From Thiohalospira sp051746205 (GTDB lineage: Bacteria > Pseudomonadota > Gammaproteobacteria > Thiohalospirales > Thiohalospiraceae), in the NCBI GenBank assembly GCA_051746205.1, contig JBNJEU010000001.1:21945-85944 (forward strand): a DNA stretch of 64,000 nucleotides, written 5' to 3'. The position numbers were made by a program, and so were the translations under genes. Positions 25,306-34,640 of this stretch are shown here, piece after piece (position 1 is the first letter of the stretch; each line of letters starts with the position of its first letter). Below the pieces are notes generated by a model. It searched no databases, was not told where the DNA came from, and worked only from the letters and a program-made list of their open reading frames with translations.

Positions 25306-27593
25306 TCCTCCTTCTTGCCGCCGCCCTTGCGGCCGCTGCGACGACGCTTGCGCGGCGCCGACTCGTTTTCCGCCTGTGGCTCGGCCAGCTGGAAGTCGAT
25401 CTTGCGCTCGTCGAGATCGACCCGGACTACCTTCACGTGGACGGTATCACCCAGCGAGTAGCTCCGGCCGGACTTCTCGCCCACCAGCTGATGGCGGGTC
25501 GCATCGAAACGGAAGTAATCCTTCTCCAGCGCGGAGATGTGCAGCAGGCCGGTCACATAGATGTTCTTCAGTTCAATGAAGAGGCCGAAACCAGTGACGC
25601 CGGTGACCAGGCCGGCGTAGACCTCGCCGACCTTGTCCTGGATGAACTCGCACTTGAGGGTGTCCTCGGCGTCACGGGTGGCATCATCGGCGCGGCGTTC
25701 GGTCATGGAACAGTGCTCGCCGAGCTTGTGCATCTCGCCGGGGGAATAGGGGTAGTCCCGACCCTCGCCGCGCCCGAACAGCTTGCCCAGCTTCCCGCGC
25801 ACCGGCTTCTGCTGACGGTCCAGCAGCAGACGGATGCCGCGATGGATGATCAGATCGGGGTAGCGGCGAATGGGCGAGGTAAAGTGCGTGTAGGCGTCGA
25901 AGCCGAGGCCGAAATGGCCGACGTTCTCCGGCGAGTACTGCGCCTGGTTCATGCTGCGCAGGACCAGGGTCTGGATCAGGTGGAAGTCCTCGCGGCCTTC
26001 GGCCTGCTTCATCAGCGAGGAGACGTGATGCGCCTCCGGCTCGTCGCCGCCCTCGAGTTTCAGGCCGCGCTCGGCGAGAAAGGCCCGCAGATCGTCCAGC
26101 TTCTCCTTGCGCGGCGGTTTGTGCACCCGGTAGAGCGTCAGCAGGTTGTTCTTCTCGAGGAAATCGGCGGTGCTGGTATTCGCAGCCAGCATGAACTCTT
26201 CGATCATGCGATGGGCGTCGGTGCGCTCCACCGGGACGATCCGGTCGATCTTGCGATCGGCACCGAACTTGATCTTGGTCTCGACCGTATCGAAGTCGAT
26301 GGCTCCGCGCCGCTCGCGCTCCTGGCGCAGTGCCCGGTAGAGGTTGTGGAGTTCGTCCACGTCCTTGACCACGTGGCGGTAGGTGTCGCGGACCACCGGG
26401 TCGTTCTGCTCGACCATGGCGGCGACCTCGGTGTAGGTGAGCCGGGCATGCGAGCGCATGACGCCGTTCATGAAGCGGTAGTCCAGCACGCGACCCGTGC
26501 GATCGATGTCGATGGCCACCGCCATGCAGAGCCGATCCACCTCCGGATTCAGGGAGCAGAGCCCATTGGAGAGGGCCTCCGGCAGCATCGGCACCACCTG
26601 GTTGGGGAAGTAGACCGAATTGCCCCGATTGCGCGCCTCCTCATCCAGCGCCGAGCCGGGCTGCACATAGTGGGCGACGTCGGCGATGGCCACGTGCAGA
26701 CGCCAGCCGCCGCTGGTGACCTCGCAGCAGACCGCGTCGTCGAAATCCCTGGTGTCCTCGCCGTCGATGGTCACCAGCGGCATCGCCCGCAGGTCCTCGC
26801 GCCCGCTCTTGTCGTCCTCGGCGACCTCGGCGGGGATGGCCTCGGCCTCGCCGCGCACGGCATCGGGCCATTCGTGGGGAATGCCGTGGGCGCGCAGGGC
26901 GACGTCCACCTCCATCCCGGCGCCCAGGTGTTCACCGAGGATCTCCACCACTCGGCCGAGCGGCTTGCGATGGCGGCTCGGCTGTTCGATGATCTCGACG
27001 GTGACGATCTGACCCTCGCGGGCGCCGTTCCATTCCTCCGGAGCCACCAGGATCTCCTGATTGATGCGCCGGTTGTCGGGCTCGACGACACCGATTCCGG
27101 ATTCGTCGAAGAAGCGACCGACGACGCGGGAGGTATTACGCTCCACCACCTCGACGATGCGCCCCTCCGGACGACCGCGGCGGTCCATTCCGATCACAGT
27201 GGCAACGGCGACATCACCGTGAAGAACCGGATGCATCGCCTTCGGCGAGAGGAAGAGATCCTGTCCGCCACTTTCCGGCGACAGGAATCCGAAACCATCG
27301 GCGTGGCCGATGACCCGGCCCCGGATCAGCTCCATGTGGCTGAGCAGGCCGTAATCCCCGTTGCGGTTGCACATCAACTGACCGTCACGCTCCATGGCGC
27401 GCAGACGCCGACGCAGGGCTTCCAGCTGCTCATCTCCCGCGAGGCCCAGCTCGGCGGCCAGTTCCTCCCGGGACATGGGGCGGCCGTTGGTCTCCAGCAC
27501 CGACATGATGTATTCGCGACTGGGGATGGGGTTCTCGTATTTCTCCGCCTCGGCCGCGGCCTTGGGATCGCGTGCGGGCTTACGACTCGCCAT
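25302..27593 (-). CDS. rnr: Ribonuclease R
   Basis: Processive 3'-5' exoribonuclease that degrades structured RNA and takes part in trans-translation quality control. The 763-residue protein has an N-terminal helix-turn-helix, cold-shock domains, the RNB catalytic domain with TIDGEDTRDFDDAVCCEV (metal-binding aspartates), and a C-terminal S1 domain (GEVYAGLVTGVTGFGLFIEL) followed by a basic tail (RKRRRSGRKGGGKKEE). Start ATG at 27593; a -10 TATACT lies upstream at 27686-27691 on the minus strand. Confidence 0.98.
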   Translation of the reverse strand: MASRKPARDPKAAAEAEKYENPIPSREYIMSVLETNGRPMSREELAAELGLAGDEQLEALRRRLRAMERDGQLMCNRNGDYGLLSHMELIRGRVIGHADGFGFLSPESGGQDLFLSPKAMHPVLHGDVAVATVIGMDRRGRPEGRIVEVVERNTSRVVGRFFDESGIGVVEPDNRRINQEILVAPEEWNGAREGQIVTVEIIEQPSRHRKPLGRVVEILGEHLGAGMEVDVALRAHGIPHEWPDAVRGEAEAIPAEVAEDDKSGREDLRAMPLVTIDGEDTRDFDDAVCCEVTSGGWRLHVAIADVAHYVQPGSALDEEARNRGNSVYFPNQVVPMLPEALSNGLCSLNPEVDRLCMAVAIDIDRTGRVLDYRFMNGVMRSHARLTYTEVAAMVEQNDPVVRDTYRHVVKDVDELHNLYRALRQERERRGAIDFDTVETKIKFGADRKIDRIVPVERTDAHRMIEEFMLAANTSTADFLEKNNLLTLYRVHKPPRKEKLDDLRAFLAERGLKLEGGDEPEAHHVSSLMKQAEGREDFHLIQTLVLRSMNQAQYSPENVGHFGLGFDAYTHFTSPIRRYPDLIIHRGIRLLLDRQQKPVRGKLGKLFGRGEGRDYPYSPGEMHKLGEHCSMTERRADDATRDAEDTLKCEFIQDKVGEVYAGLVTGVTGFGLFIELKNIYVTGLLHISALEKDYFRFDATRHQLVGEKSGRSYSLGDTVHVKVVRVDLDERKIDFQLAEPQAENESAPRKRRRSGRKGGGKKEE

Positions 27594-27685
27594 GGGGAAG
27601 ACTCCGGCTGCGGGGGTGTGTCGTCGTGGCGGAGAGCCACGACAGGCTGTTCTGGTTCTGGAATGCTTGTCTGATCATGGGGGGT

Positions 27686-27691
27686 AGTATA
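27686..27691 (-). promoter_or_regulatory. Possible -10 box of rnr
   Basis: TATACT on the minus strand, 93 bases before the rnr ATG, in the only non-coding gap upstream of rnr. No convincing -35 lies at 16-18 bp. The site is about 20 bases from the start of the divergent tRNA promoter. Confidence 0.35.
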
Positions 27692-27708
27692 CCGATGCCG
27701 GCCGAACG

Positions 27709-27737
27709 TTGACAGACCACCACGGAGTGGATTAAAG
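27709..27737 (+). promoter_or_regulatory. Promoter of tRNA-Leu
   Basis: A perfect -35 TTGACA (27709-27714) is followed after 17 bases by TTAAAG (27732-27737), a weaker -10. Transcription would begin near 27744, about 28 bases before the mature tRNA 5' end. Confidence 0.6.
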
Positions 27738-27771
27738 TTTCGCACTTCAACGGTGTGGTAACACGCACCGT

Positions 27772-27858
27772 GCCGAGGTGGTGAAATTGGTAGACACGCT
27801 AGCTTCAGGTGCTAGTGGGGGAAACCCCGTGGAGGTTCAAGTCCTCTCCTCGGCACCA
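27772..27858 (+). tRNA. tRNA-Leu (CAG anticodon)
   Basis: An 87-nt class II tRNA with encoded CCA. The acceptor stem GCCGAGG pairs with CCTCGGC; the anticodon arm is CTAGC-TTCAGGT-GCTAG, giving anticodon CAG; a long variable arm (GGGGGAAACCCC type) precedes the T arm GAGG-TTCAAGT-CCTC. It reads CUG, the favoured leucine codon of such GC-rich genomes. It stands alone between rnr and purA, with its own promoter and terminator. Confidence 0.97.
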
Positions 27859-27869
27859 ATTTCCCGGAG

Positions 27870-27904
27870 AGCCCGCTCAGCGTCGCGCTGCAGCGGGCTT
27901 TTTC
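27870..27904 (+). terminator. Intrinsic terminator of tRNA-Leu
   Basis: AGCCCGCT pairs with AGCGGGCT and the stem continues as CAGCG-TCG-CGCTG, giving a 13-bp helix with one bulged C, directly followed by a run of five T residues. It begins 12 bases after the tRNA CCA end. It also lies ahead of the purA stop and might shield it from convergent transcription. Confidence 0.88.
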
Positions 27905-27943
27905 GTTTCCGCCCGCGCAATCCGCGGCGCTGGCGAACACGGG

Positions 27944-29239
27944 TCAGCCGGTGAAGGGATCGCGCAGGACAATGGTCTCGTCACGCTCGGGACCGGTGGA
28001 GATGATGTCAATCGGGGTCTCGGTCAGTTCCTCGATGCGCTTGAGGTAGGCGCGAGCCCTGGCGGGCAGTTCATCGAAGGCGGTTATCCCCTCGGTGGAC
28101 TCGCTCCACCCCGGCATCTCCTCATACACCGGCTCACAGGCTCCGAATGCCTCGGCTCCCACCGGCGGAGTCTCCTGGACCGTGCCCTGATAGCGATAGC
28201 CGATGCAGATCCGGATGGTCTCCAGGCCGTCGAGGACATCGAGTTTGGTAATGCACAACCCCGAGGTGCCATTGAGAATGTTGGCTCGGCGCAGGGCCAC
28301 GGCGTCGAACCAGCCGGTGCGTCGCGCACGGCCGGTGGTGGCACCGAATTCATGGCCACGCTGGGCGAGGTGCTCGCCCATGGCGTCGTCGAGCTCCGTG
28401 GGGAACGGGCCGGACCCGACCCGGGTGGTATAGGCCTTGGTGATACCCAGAACGTAGTCGAGCTGTCCCGGCCCCACGCCGCTGCCGGAAGCGGCGCCGC
28501 CGGCGGTTGTTGTGGACGAGGTGACGTACGGATAGGTCCCGTGGTCGATGTCCAGCAGGGTTCCCTGGGCGCCTTCGAAAAGCAGACTGGAGCCGCCCTT
28601 GTTCAGTTGATAGAGCTGTTCCGGGACATCGGCCATCATCGGTTCCAGCGCCTCGGCGTGGGCCAGGGCCTGGTCCAGGGTGGCCTGGAAGTCCACCGGC
28701 CGCTGCCGGAAATAGTGCTGCAGGGCGAAGTTGTGGTAGTCGAGGACCTCGCCGAGCTTGGCGGCAAAGCGCTCCCGGTGGAACAGGTCGCCCAGACGCA
28801 GACCGCGACGGCTGACCTTGTCCTCGTAGGCGGGACCGATACCGCGCCCCGTGGTACCGATCGCCGCTTTGCCTCGAGCTTGCTCACGGGCGGCATCCAG
28901 CGCCTCGTGGTACGGCAGGATCAGCGGGCACGCCTCGCTGATCCGCAGCCGCTCGCGCGCCGGCACGCCATTGTTCTCCAGCATGACCAGCTCTTCCAGC
29001 AGTGCCTCCGGTGACAGGACCACGCCATTGCCGATGAAGCACTGGACGTCGGGCCGCAGGATCCCCGACGGGATCAGGTGCAGTACGGTCTTCTGGTCAC
29101 CGATGACCAGGGTATGGCCGGCATTGTGCCCCCCCTGGAAACGGACCACGCCGCCGACTCGCTCGGTGAGCAGATCGACGATCTTGCCCTTGCCTTCGTC
29201 GCCCCACTGGGAGCCGACAACAACCACATTCTTGCCCAT
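27944..29239 (-). CDS. purA: Adenylosuccinate synthetase
   Basis: Joins IMP and aspartate with GTP in AMP synthesis. The 431-residue protein (E. coli 432) begins MGKNVVVVGSQWGDEGKGKI, carries the GTP-binding GGHNAGHT, the catalytic-region TTGRGIGPAYEDK and the C-terminal ISTGPERDETI. ATG at 29239 follows GAGGCAGGAAC. hisZ ends 13 bases upstream, so the two are likely cotranscribed, as in many Gammaproteobacteria. Confidence 0.98.
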   Translation of the reverse strand: MGKNVVVVGSQWGDEGKGKIVDLLTERVGGVVRFQGGHNAGHTLVIGDQKTVLHLIPSGILRPDVQCFIGNGVVLSPEALLEELVMLENNGVPARERLRISEACPLILPYHEALDAAREQARGKAAIGTTGRGIGPAYEDKVSRRGLRLGDLFHRERFAAKLGEVLDYHNFALQHYFRQRPVDFQATLDQALAHAEALEPMMADVPEQLYQLNKGGSSLLFEGAQGTLLDIDHGTYPYVTSSTTTAGGAASGSGVGPGQLDYVLGITKAYTTRVGSGPFPTELDDAMGEHLAQRGHEFGATTGRARRTGWFDAVALRRANILNGTSGLCITKLDVLDGLETIRICIGYRYQGTVQETPPVGAEAFGACEPVYEEMPGWSESTEGITAFDELPARARAYLKRIEELTETPIDIISTGPERDETIVLRDPFTG

Positions 29240-29252
29240 GTTCCTGCCTCTC

Positions 29253-30461
29253 TTATTCGCCGACCACGGGGACAACCTGCCACTGGCCGTCCTGTCGGAC
29301 CAGGCGGCGGTCGCAACCCATGGCCCCGGCATCACCGCCCTGCTCCGGCAGCTCCACCACCACCCGCTCGCCGGCGGCGCGCAACGCATCGATGGCCTGT
29401 TGCCAGGCGGACCGTTCCTCTTCCGCCTCGACCCAGGGGGCGAAGATCCCGGCGACCGGGGCGCGTGCCGCGTCTGCCACGGTCAGTGCCGCCAGTTCCC
29501 GCAGATCGGCGCTGAATCCGGTGGCCGGCCGAGCGCGACCGAAGACGCCGCCGATGTCGTCATAGCGCCCGCCCATGGCGACCGTGCGCCCGTGCGCGGC
29601 ATCCATGGCGGCGAAGACCACGCCGGTATGGTAGCGGTAACCGCGCAGCTCGCCGAGGTCGAAATGGAGGGTCACGCCCGGAAGGCGCTCGACCAGCGCG
29701 GCCGCGATGCCCTCCAGCTCATCCAGTGCCGCGACCACCGTCGCGCCGCTCGCACCGAGCAGCTCCCGCGCCTCATCGAGGATGGCGCGATCGCCGTGCA
29801 GATCGGGGAGCTTCAGCAACAGCTGCCTCAGGACCCCCTGCACACCCGCCTCCTCGAGGATATCGGGGAGTTCCGGGCGCGCCTTGCGCTGCAGGGCATC
29901 GAACAGCCGTTCCTCGTCCATCGGTTCGATTTCGGCGGCGGCCACCAGACCGCGATAGATACCCACGTGGCCGAGATCCAGGTGGATGGCGTCGAGACCC
30001 ACCGCCTGGAGGCTGGCCACCATCAGCGTCATGATCTCGACATCGCTTTCGATCCCGGCATGGCCGAAGAGCTCCGCCCCGACCTGCAACGGGGCTCGAG
30101 AATGGGCCCCGTTCTCCGGCCGGGTGCGCAACACCGTGCCCTGATAGCAGAGCCGCTCGGGGACATCGCGTCCCAGCCGATGGGCGTCCATCCGCGCCAC
30201 CTGCGGTGTCATATCGGCACGCACACCGAGCATTCGACCGCTGAGCTGATCGGTGAGCTTGAAGGTCTGCAGATCGAGATCGTTACCGGTCCCGGTGAGC
30301 AGGGATTCCAGGTACTCGATGAGCGGTGGCATCACCAGGCGATAACCCCAGCGCCCGTGGAGGTCCACCAGGGTCCGTCGCAGGGCCTCGAGCCGCTCGG
30401 CCTCGTCGGGCAGCGCCTCGTCGATCCCCTCGGGCAGGAGCCAGCTGTCTGTGGGTTGCAT
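29253..30461 (-). CDS. hisZ: ATP phosphoribosyltransferase regulatory subunit HisZ
   Basis: A 402-residue paralog of histidyl-tRNA synthetase that activates and regulates short-form HisG at the first step of histidine synthesis. It shows the class II synthetase-like motifs WGYRLVMPPLIEYLESLL and RADMTPQVARMDAHRL, and YRYHTGVVFAAM, but lacks the C-terminal anticodon-binding domain of HisS. Presence of HisZ implies a short-form HisG elsewhere. It sits between the DUF2065 gene and purA. Confidence 0.93.
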   Translation of the reverse strand: MQPTDSWLLPEGIDEALPDEAERLEALRRTLVDLHGRWGYRLVMPPLIEYLESLLTGTGNDLDLQTFKLTDQLSGRMLGVRADMTPQVARMDAHRLGRDVPERLCYQGTVLRTRPENGAHSRAPLQVGAELFGHAGIESDVEIMTLMVASLQAVGLDAIHLDLGHVGIYRGLVAAAEIEPMDEERLFDALQRKARPELPDILEEAGVQGVLRQLLLKLPDLHGDRAILDEARELLGASGATVVAALDELEGIAAALVERLPGVTLHFDLGELRGYRYHTGVVFAAMDAAHGRTVAMGGRYDDIGGVFGRARPATGFSADLRELAALTVADAARAPVAGIFAPWVEAEEERSAWQQAIDALRAAGERVVVELPEQGGDAGAMGCDRRLVRQDGQWQVVPVVGE

Positions 30462-30476
30462 GGGAGGTTTTCCGGT

Positions 30477-30662
30477 TTACTGGAAGATGTAGAGGAGTAG
30501 TGCCCCGAGGCCCATGACCACGAGCCCGGTGGACCGGATCTCGCGGTCGCCCAGCTCGGCCACCCGGGTCACCATGGAACGGTAACCCCGGGGAGTCAGA
30601 GCCGGAAGGAGTCCCTCGATGACGAGGACCAGGGCAATGGCCGTGAGCAGAGCCTCACTCAT
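30477..30662 (-). CDS. DUF2065 (YjeT-like) small membrane protein
   Basis: A 61-residue protein with two hydrophobic segments (LLTAIALVLVIEGLLPAL and STGLVVMGLGALLLYIF) separated by a short charged loop. It matches the DUF2065/YjeT family, typically encoded right after hflC, as here (9 bases after it). Function is unknown. Confidence 0.88.
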   Translation of the reverse strand: MSEALLTAIALVLVIEGLLPALTPRGYRSMVTRVAELGDREIRSTGLVVMGLGALLLYIFQ

Positions 30663-30671
30663 GCCGTGGTC

Positions 30672-31544
30672 CTAGTCGTCACCTTGCTGACCACGGAAGT
30701 AGCGGAAGAAGTCCGTGCCCGGCTCCAGAACCATGAAGTTCTTGTCGCCATCGAAGGACTCCCGATACGCCTGGAGGCTCCGGTAGAGGGCGTAGAACTC
30801 GCTGTCGCGGTTGTGGGCCTCGGCGAAGATCTCCGCGGCGGTGGCGTCGCCCTCACCCCGGATGCGCTGCGCCTCGCGATAGGCCTCGGCCAGGATCACG
30901 GTCCGCTCGCGATCCGCCTCGGCGCGGATCCGCTCGGCGGCCTCTTCGCCTCGGGAGCGCAGGTCCTGCGCCACGCGACGCCGTTCGGAGCGCATGCGCT
31001 CGTAGATCGAGCTGCTGACCGCGTCGGGGAGGTCGATGCGGCGAACCCGGACATCACGAACATCGATGCCGAAGACCTCGGCCTCCTCGTTGGCCCGCGC
31101 CTTCATCACTTCCATGATCTGGGTCCGCTCGCCGGAAACCACTTCCTGGACCGTGCGCTTGGCGAACTCCGCCAGCAGGCCGTCATTGATGACCCGCTGC
31201 AATCGCTGCGTAGCCTGAGCCTCGATCCCGCCGGTGGAGCGATAGTACTGCCCCGGATCGACGATCTGCCACTTGACGTAGTAATCGACGATGACGTTCT
31301 TCTTCTCACTGGTCAGGAAGTGCTGCGGTTCCGCGTCCAGCGTCAACACCCGGTTGTCATACTTGCGGACGTTGTTGATGAAGGGCGTCTTGAAGTGCAG
31401 ACCCGGCTCGTGCTCGTCCTGGATGATCTCGCCGAGGCGGAATTTCAGGGCGTGCTCACGTTCTTCCACGGTAAAGATCGACATGGCCAGAATAAAGATT
31501 CCGACGGCGATGACGACGGCGATGATGTTCATGGAGCGGCCCAT
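30672..31544 (-). CDS. hflC: Protease modulator HflC
   Basis: A 290-residue membrane protein with one N-terminal transmembrane segment (IIAVVIAVGIFILAMSIFTV) and a periplasmic SPFH/band-7 domain. With HflK it forms a cage around the FtsH protease and tunes degradation of membrane proteins. Its ATG overlaps the hflK stop (TAATG), indicating coupling. Confidence 0.96.
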   Translation of the reverse strand: MGRSMNIIAVVIAVGIFILAMSIFTVEEREHALKFRLGEIIQDEHEPGLHFKTPFINNVRKYDNRVLTLDAEPQHFLTSEKKNVIVDYYVKWQIVDPGQYYRSTGGIEAQATQRLQRVINDGLLAEFAKRTVQEVVSGERTQIMEVMKARANEEAEVFGIDVRDVRVRRIDLPDAVSSSIYERMRSERRRVAQDLRSRGEEAAERIRAEADRERTVILAEAYREAQRIRGEGDATAAEIFAEAHNRDSEFYALYRSLQAYRESFDGDKNFMVLEPGTDFFRYFRGQQGDD

Positions 31545-32755
31545 TAGCGCACCTCCCGACTGCGTGCGTTCTCGCGGGCCCGGTCACCGGTCGTGCCACT
31601 GGAGCTGTCACGATTCACCGGGATCTGCGGTGAATCGGGGTTCAGCAGGTTACCGCTTCCGGTGGTTCCGGCGGCGCCCGCGCCCATCATCTGCTCGAGG
31701 GGCAGATACATCAGATTACCGCTGCCCTCGACATCGACCATGATCTTGCCGACATTGCCGAGCACCGACTCCATGGTCTCGATGTAGAGCCGTTCGCGGG
31801 TCACCCCGGGAGCGTTCTGGTACTGCGCAAGCAGGGCGTTGAAGCGGTCGGATTCACCCTCGGCCTGGGCCACGCGCTGCTGAGCGGCACCGTTGGCCTC
31901 TTCGATCTGACGCGCCGCGTTACCGCGCGCCTGCGGGATGATCTCGTTGACGTAGACTTCCGCCTCGTTGATCAGCCTCTGCTGGTCCTCACGCGCCTTC
32001 ACCGCGTCGGCGAAGGCGTCCTGAACCTGCTCCGGGGCCTGGGCGCTCTGCATGTTGAGACTGGTCACAACGAGACCGGACTCGTAATGGTCCAGGGTCT
32101 CCTGTACCAGTTCCTGAGCTCGCTGGGCGATCTCGGCACGTCCGGTGGTGATGACCATGTCGAGAGTGGACTTGCCGACGATCTCGCGGATGGCGCTCTC
32201 GGTGGCCTGACGCAGGGCACGGTCCGGGTTGCGGACATTGAAGACGTAGTCGTGCGGATCGCCCACCCGGTACTGAACAGTGAACTCCGCATCCACCAGG
32301 TTCTCGTCCTGGGTCAGCATCAGCGCCTCGTCCCCGCGCAGACCGATCTCGACGTTGCGGATCTGGTCGATGTTCACCGTCTCCACCGCCTGGATAAAGC
32401 GCGGATGCCAGTGCGGCCCCGGCTCGGAGGTGGCGTGATAGGCACCGAACATGGTGACGATGCCGCGCTTGCCGTCGTCGACGATGTAGATGCCGGAGAG
32501 CCCCCAGATGATCAGGACCACCAGCAGGATGCCGCCGATGCCTCCCATGGAGATGGAGGGGCCTCCGCCTCCAGAGCGGCCCCCGTCGTCACCGTCGCCA
32601 CCTCCACCAAACAGGCCGCGCACCTTGTTCTGAAGGTTGCGCAGTACTTCATCGAGATCGGGGGGGCCCTGATTGTTGTCGGGACTGCCCCACGGATCCT
32701 TGTTGCCGCCCGAGTTGCCTCGGGGGCCGCCGCCGCCCGGCTCATTCCACGCCAT
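31544..32755 (-). CDS. hflK: Protease modulator HflK
   Basis: A 403-residue partner of HflC. The glycine/asparagine-rich N-terminus (MAWNEPGGGGPRGN and further) precedes one transmembrane segment (GGIGGILLVVLIIWGLSGIY) and an SPFH domain with IDQIRNVEIGLRGDEALML. The C-terminal tail beyond the SPFH domain contains a glycine-rich MGAGAAGTTGSGN segment. It lies downstream of hflX, separated by a 131-base gap. Confidence 0.96.
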   Translation of the reverse strand: MAWNEPGGGGPRGNSGGNKDPWGSPDNNQGPPDLDEVLRNLQNKVRGLFGGGGDGDDGGRSGGGGPSISMGGIGGILLVVLIIWGLSGIYIVDDGKRGIVTMFGAYHATSEPGPHWHPRFIQAVETVNIDQIRNVEIGLRGDEALMLTQDENLVDAEFTVQYRVGDPHDYVFNVRNPDRALRQATESAIREIVGKSTLDMVITTGRAEIAQRAQELVQETLDHYESGLVVTSLNMQSAQAPEQVQDAFADAVKAREDQQRLINEAEVYVNEIIPQARGNAARQIEEANGAAQQRVAQAEGESDRFNALLAQYQNAPGVTRERLYIETMESVLGNVGKIMVDVEGSGNLMYLPLEQMMGAGAAGTTGSGNLLNPDSPQIPVNRDSSSGTTGDRARENARSREVR

Positions 32756-32886
32756 GGATTACCTCATTGGATGACAAGACGTATCCCGGACCCGCTGGTC
32801 CGGAAAGACAGATTCTAGGTAGCTTGCCCCTCGCCCGCAAGCGCAGTGACCCTTTTCCCGTGGCCGGTGCATGATTCCTGGCCTGT

Positions 32887-34167
32887 TCAGGAGATCCGAC
32901 AAGGCTCCAGGGCAAAGTCTTCCTGTCGACTCAGCCGTTCCAGTGTCCGACGCGGCATCTCCACCTCCACGGTACAATCACCGCTGGGTTCGTATTCCTC
33001 GCGCCGGACCGCGCCGAGTTCATGGAGTCGCGCCCGCAGACGCCCCTGTTCCGGTCCCAGGGTCAAACGGCACTGGACATGGTCCTCCGCCAGCTGTTCG
33101 GCCACCTCGGCCACCAGGTCATCCAGGCCGCGCCCATCCAGGGCACTGACCCAGACCCGCCACGGCCGACCCTCGTGGTCGCGCTCCACATGCGGTTCCT
33201 CCCCCGGGAGCCGATCGATCTTGTTGTAGACCAGTAACTGCGGGATCGCGCTGGCGCCCACCGCCTCCAGCACCTCGTTGACGTCGTCGATGCGATCGTT
33301 GCGTTCCGGATCGGAGGCATCCACCACATGCAGCAACAGACTCGCCTCGCGCGTCTCCTGCAGGGTGGAACGGAAGGCGGCCACCAGCTCGTGGGGCAGA
33401 TGCCGGATGAAGCCGACGGTGTCCGCCACCACAGCACTGATCCCGCGCGGCAGTTCCAGCCGTCGCAGGGTCGCGTCCAGGGTGGCGAAAAGCTGATCGG
33501 CGGCGTAGATCTCGCTGGTGGTCAGCGCATTGAACAGGGTCGACTTGCCGGCGTTGGTATACCCGACCAGCGACACCACCGGCAGTTCCGCGCGCTGTCG
33601 CCCCCGGCGCCCCTCTGCGCGCTGGCGGTCCACTTTCTCCAGTCGACGCTCCAGCTTCTTGATGCGCTCGCCCAGCAGCCGCCGGTCGGTCTCCAGCTGG
33701 GTCTCGCCGGGACCGCGCAGGCCGATGCCGCCCTTCTGCCGCTCCAGGTGGGTCCAGCCGCGCACCAGCCGGGTGGACATGTGACGCAACTGCGCCAGCT
33801 CCACCTGGAGCTTGCCCTCGTGGGAGCGCGCCCGCTGGGCGAAGATGTCCAGGATGAGTCCGGTGCGGTCGAGGACCCGGCACTCCAGAGCCTGTTCAAG
33901 ATTGCGCTCCTGGCCGGGGGAGAGGGCGTGGTCCACCAGCACCAGTTCGACGCCCTCGGCAGCCACTGCGGCCTTCACCTCCTCCAGCTTGCCGCTGCCG
34001 ATGAAGGTCCGGGGATCGGGACGATGGCGACGCACCGTGAACTCGATGACGGCCTCGGCACCGGAGGAACGAGCGAGCTCCCGGAACTCGTCCGGTTCCG
34101 GATGTTCACCGTCCAGGGCCACATGGAGGAGGAGGGCTCGTTCACCGCCCTGATAGCGCTCAAACAA
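32887..34167 (-). CDS. hflX: GTPase HflX
   Basis: A 426-residue ribosome-associated GTPase that splits stalled 70S ribosomes under stress. The N-terminal HflX domain includes FIGSGKLEEVKAAV; a coiled-coil linker (ERIKKLERRLEKVDRQRAEGRR) leads to the G domain with GYTNAGKSTLFNAL, DTVGFIRHLP and YNKIDRLPG. Gene order hfq-hflX-hflK-hflC is classical. Confidence 0.97.
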   Translation of the reverse strand: MFERYQGGERALLLHVALDGEHPEPDEFRELARSSGAEAVIEFTVRRHRPDPRTFIGSGKLEEVKAAVAAEGVELVLVDHALSPGQERNLEQALECRVLDRTGLILDIFAQRARSHEGKLQVELAQLRHMSTRLVRGWTHLERQKGGIGLRGPGETQLETDRRLLGERIKKLERRLEKVDRQRAEGRRGRQRAELPVVSLVGYTNAGKSTLFNALTTSEIYAADQLFATLDATLRRLELPRGISAVVADTVGFIRHLPHELVAAFRSTLQETREASLLLHVVDASDPERNDRIDDVNEVLEAVGASAIPQLLVYNKIDRLPGEEPHVERDHEGRPWRVWVSALDGRGLDDLVAEVAEQLAEDHVQCRLTLGPEQGRLRARLHELGAVRREEYEPSGDCTVEVEMPRRTLERLSRQEDFALEPCRIS

Positions 34168-34205
34168 TCGGCATTACCGCCGCGCCGCCGCTCATCCGTT
34201 CGCCC

Positions 34206-34472
34206 TCAGCCCGTCTCCTCGACCGTCGCCGAGGGCTCGCCGCCATCCTGAGGGGCCAGATTGAGCTTGATGTTCCGCGCCGGAACGATGGTGGAGATGG
34301 CGTGCTTGTAGACCATCTGGCTGACGGTGTTCTTCAGCAGCACGACGAATTGATCGAAGGACTCCACCTGGCCCTGCAGCTTGATGCCGTTGACCAGATA
34401 GATGGAGACCGGGATGCGCTCTTTGCGCAGGGCGTTGAGAAACGGATCCTGCAGGGCCTGTCCCTTACTCAT
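34206..34472 (-). CDS. hfq: RNA chaperone Hfq
   Basis: Hexameric Sm-like protein that pairs small RNAs with mRNAs. The 88-residue protein has MSKGQALQDPFLNALRKERI, the Sm1 region VSIYLVNGIKLQGQVESFDQ and the Sm2 motif YKHAISTIVP. The C-terminal tail is short, unlike the E. coli protein (102). ATG at 34472 is chosen over one at 34508 on family alignment. The 168 AT-richer bases upstream may hold a promoter (TTGCAG-N17-GATAAA on the minus strand), but both boxes are weak. Confidence 0.97.
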   Translation of the reverse strand: MSKGQALQDPFLNALRKERIPVSIYLVNGIKLQGQVESFDQFVVLLKNTVSQMVYKHAISTIVPARNIKLNLAPQDGGEPSATVEETG

Positions 34473-34640
34473 GGCTGATTGCTCCCTCTTGTAGTGAAAA
34501 TTTATCAAGAATCAGAAGTGTGACTGCAAAAATGTCCCGAAAATCCGGTTCGCCACACAAAGGGCGCGGGCAAGTGACAACTCTCTTCCATGATTCGGCA
34601 TGATCGTAGCATATTCGGCCACGGATGCACCCGTTGAAGC

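Noticed and set aside
25437..27674. A 745-codon open frame antisense to rnr
   Set aside because: No recognisable domain; the sense strand encodes full-length RNase R.
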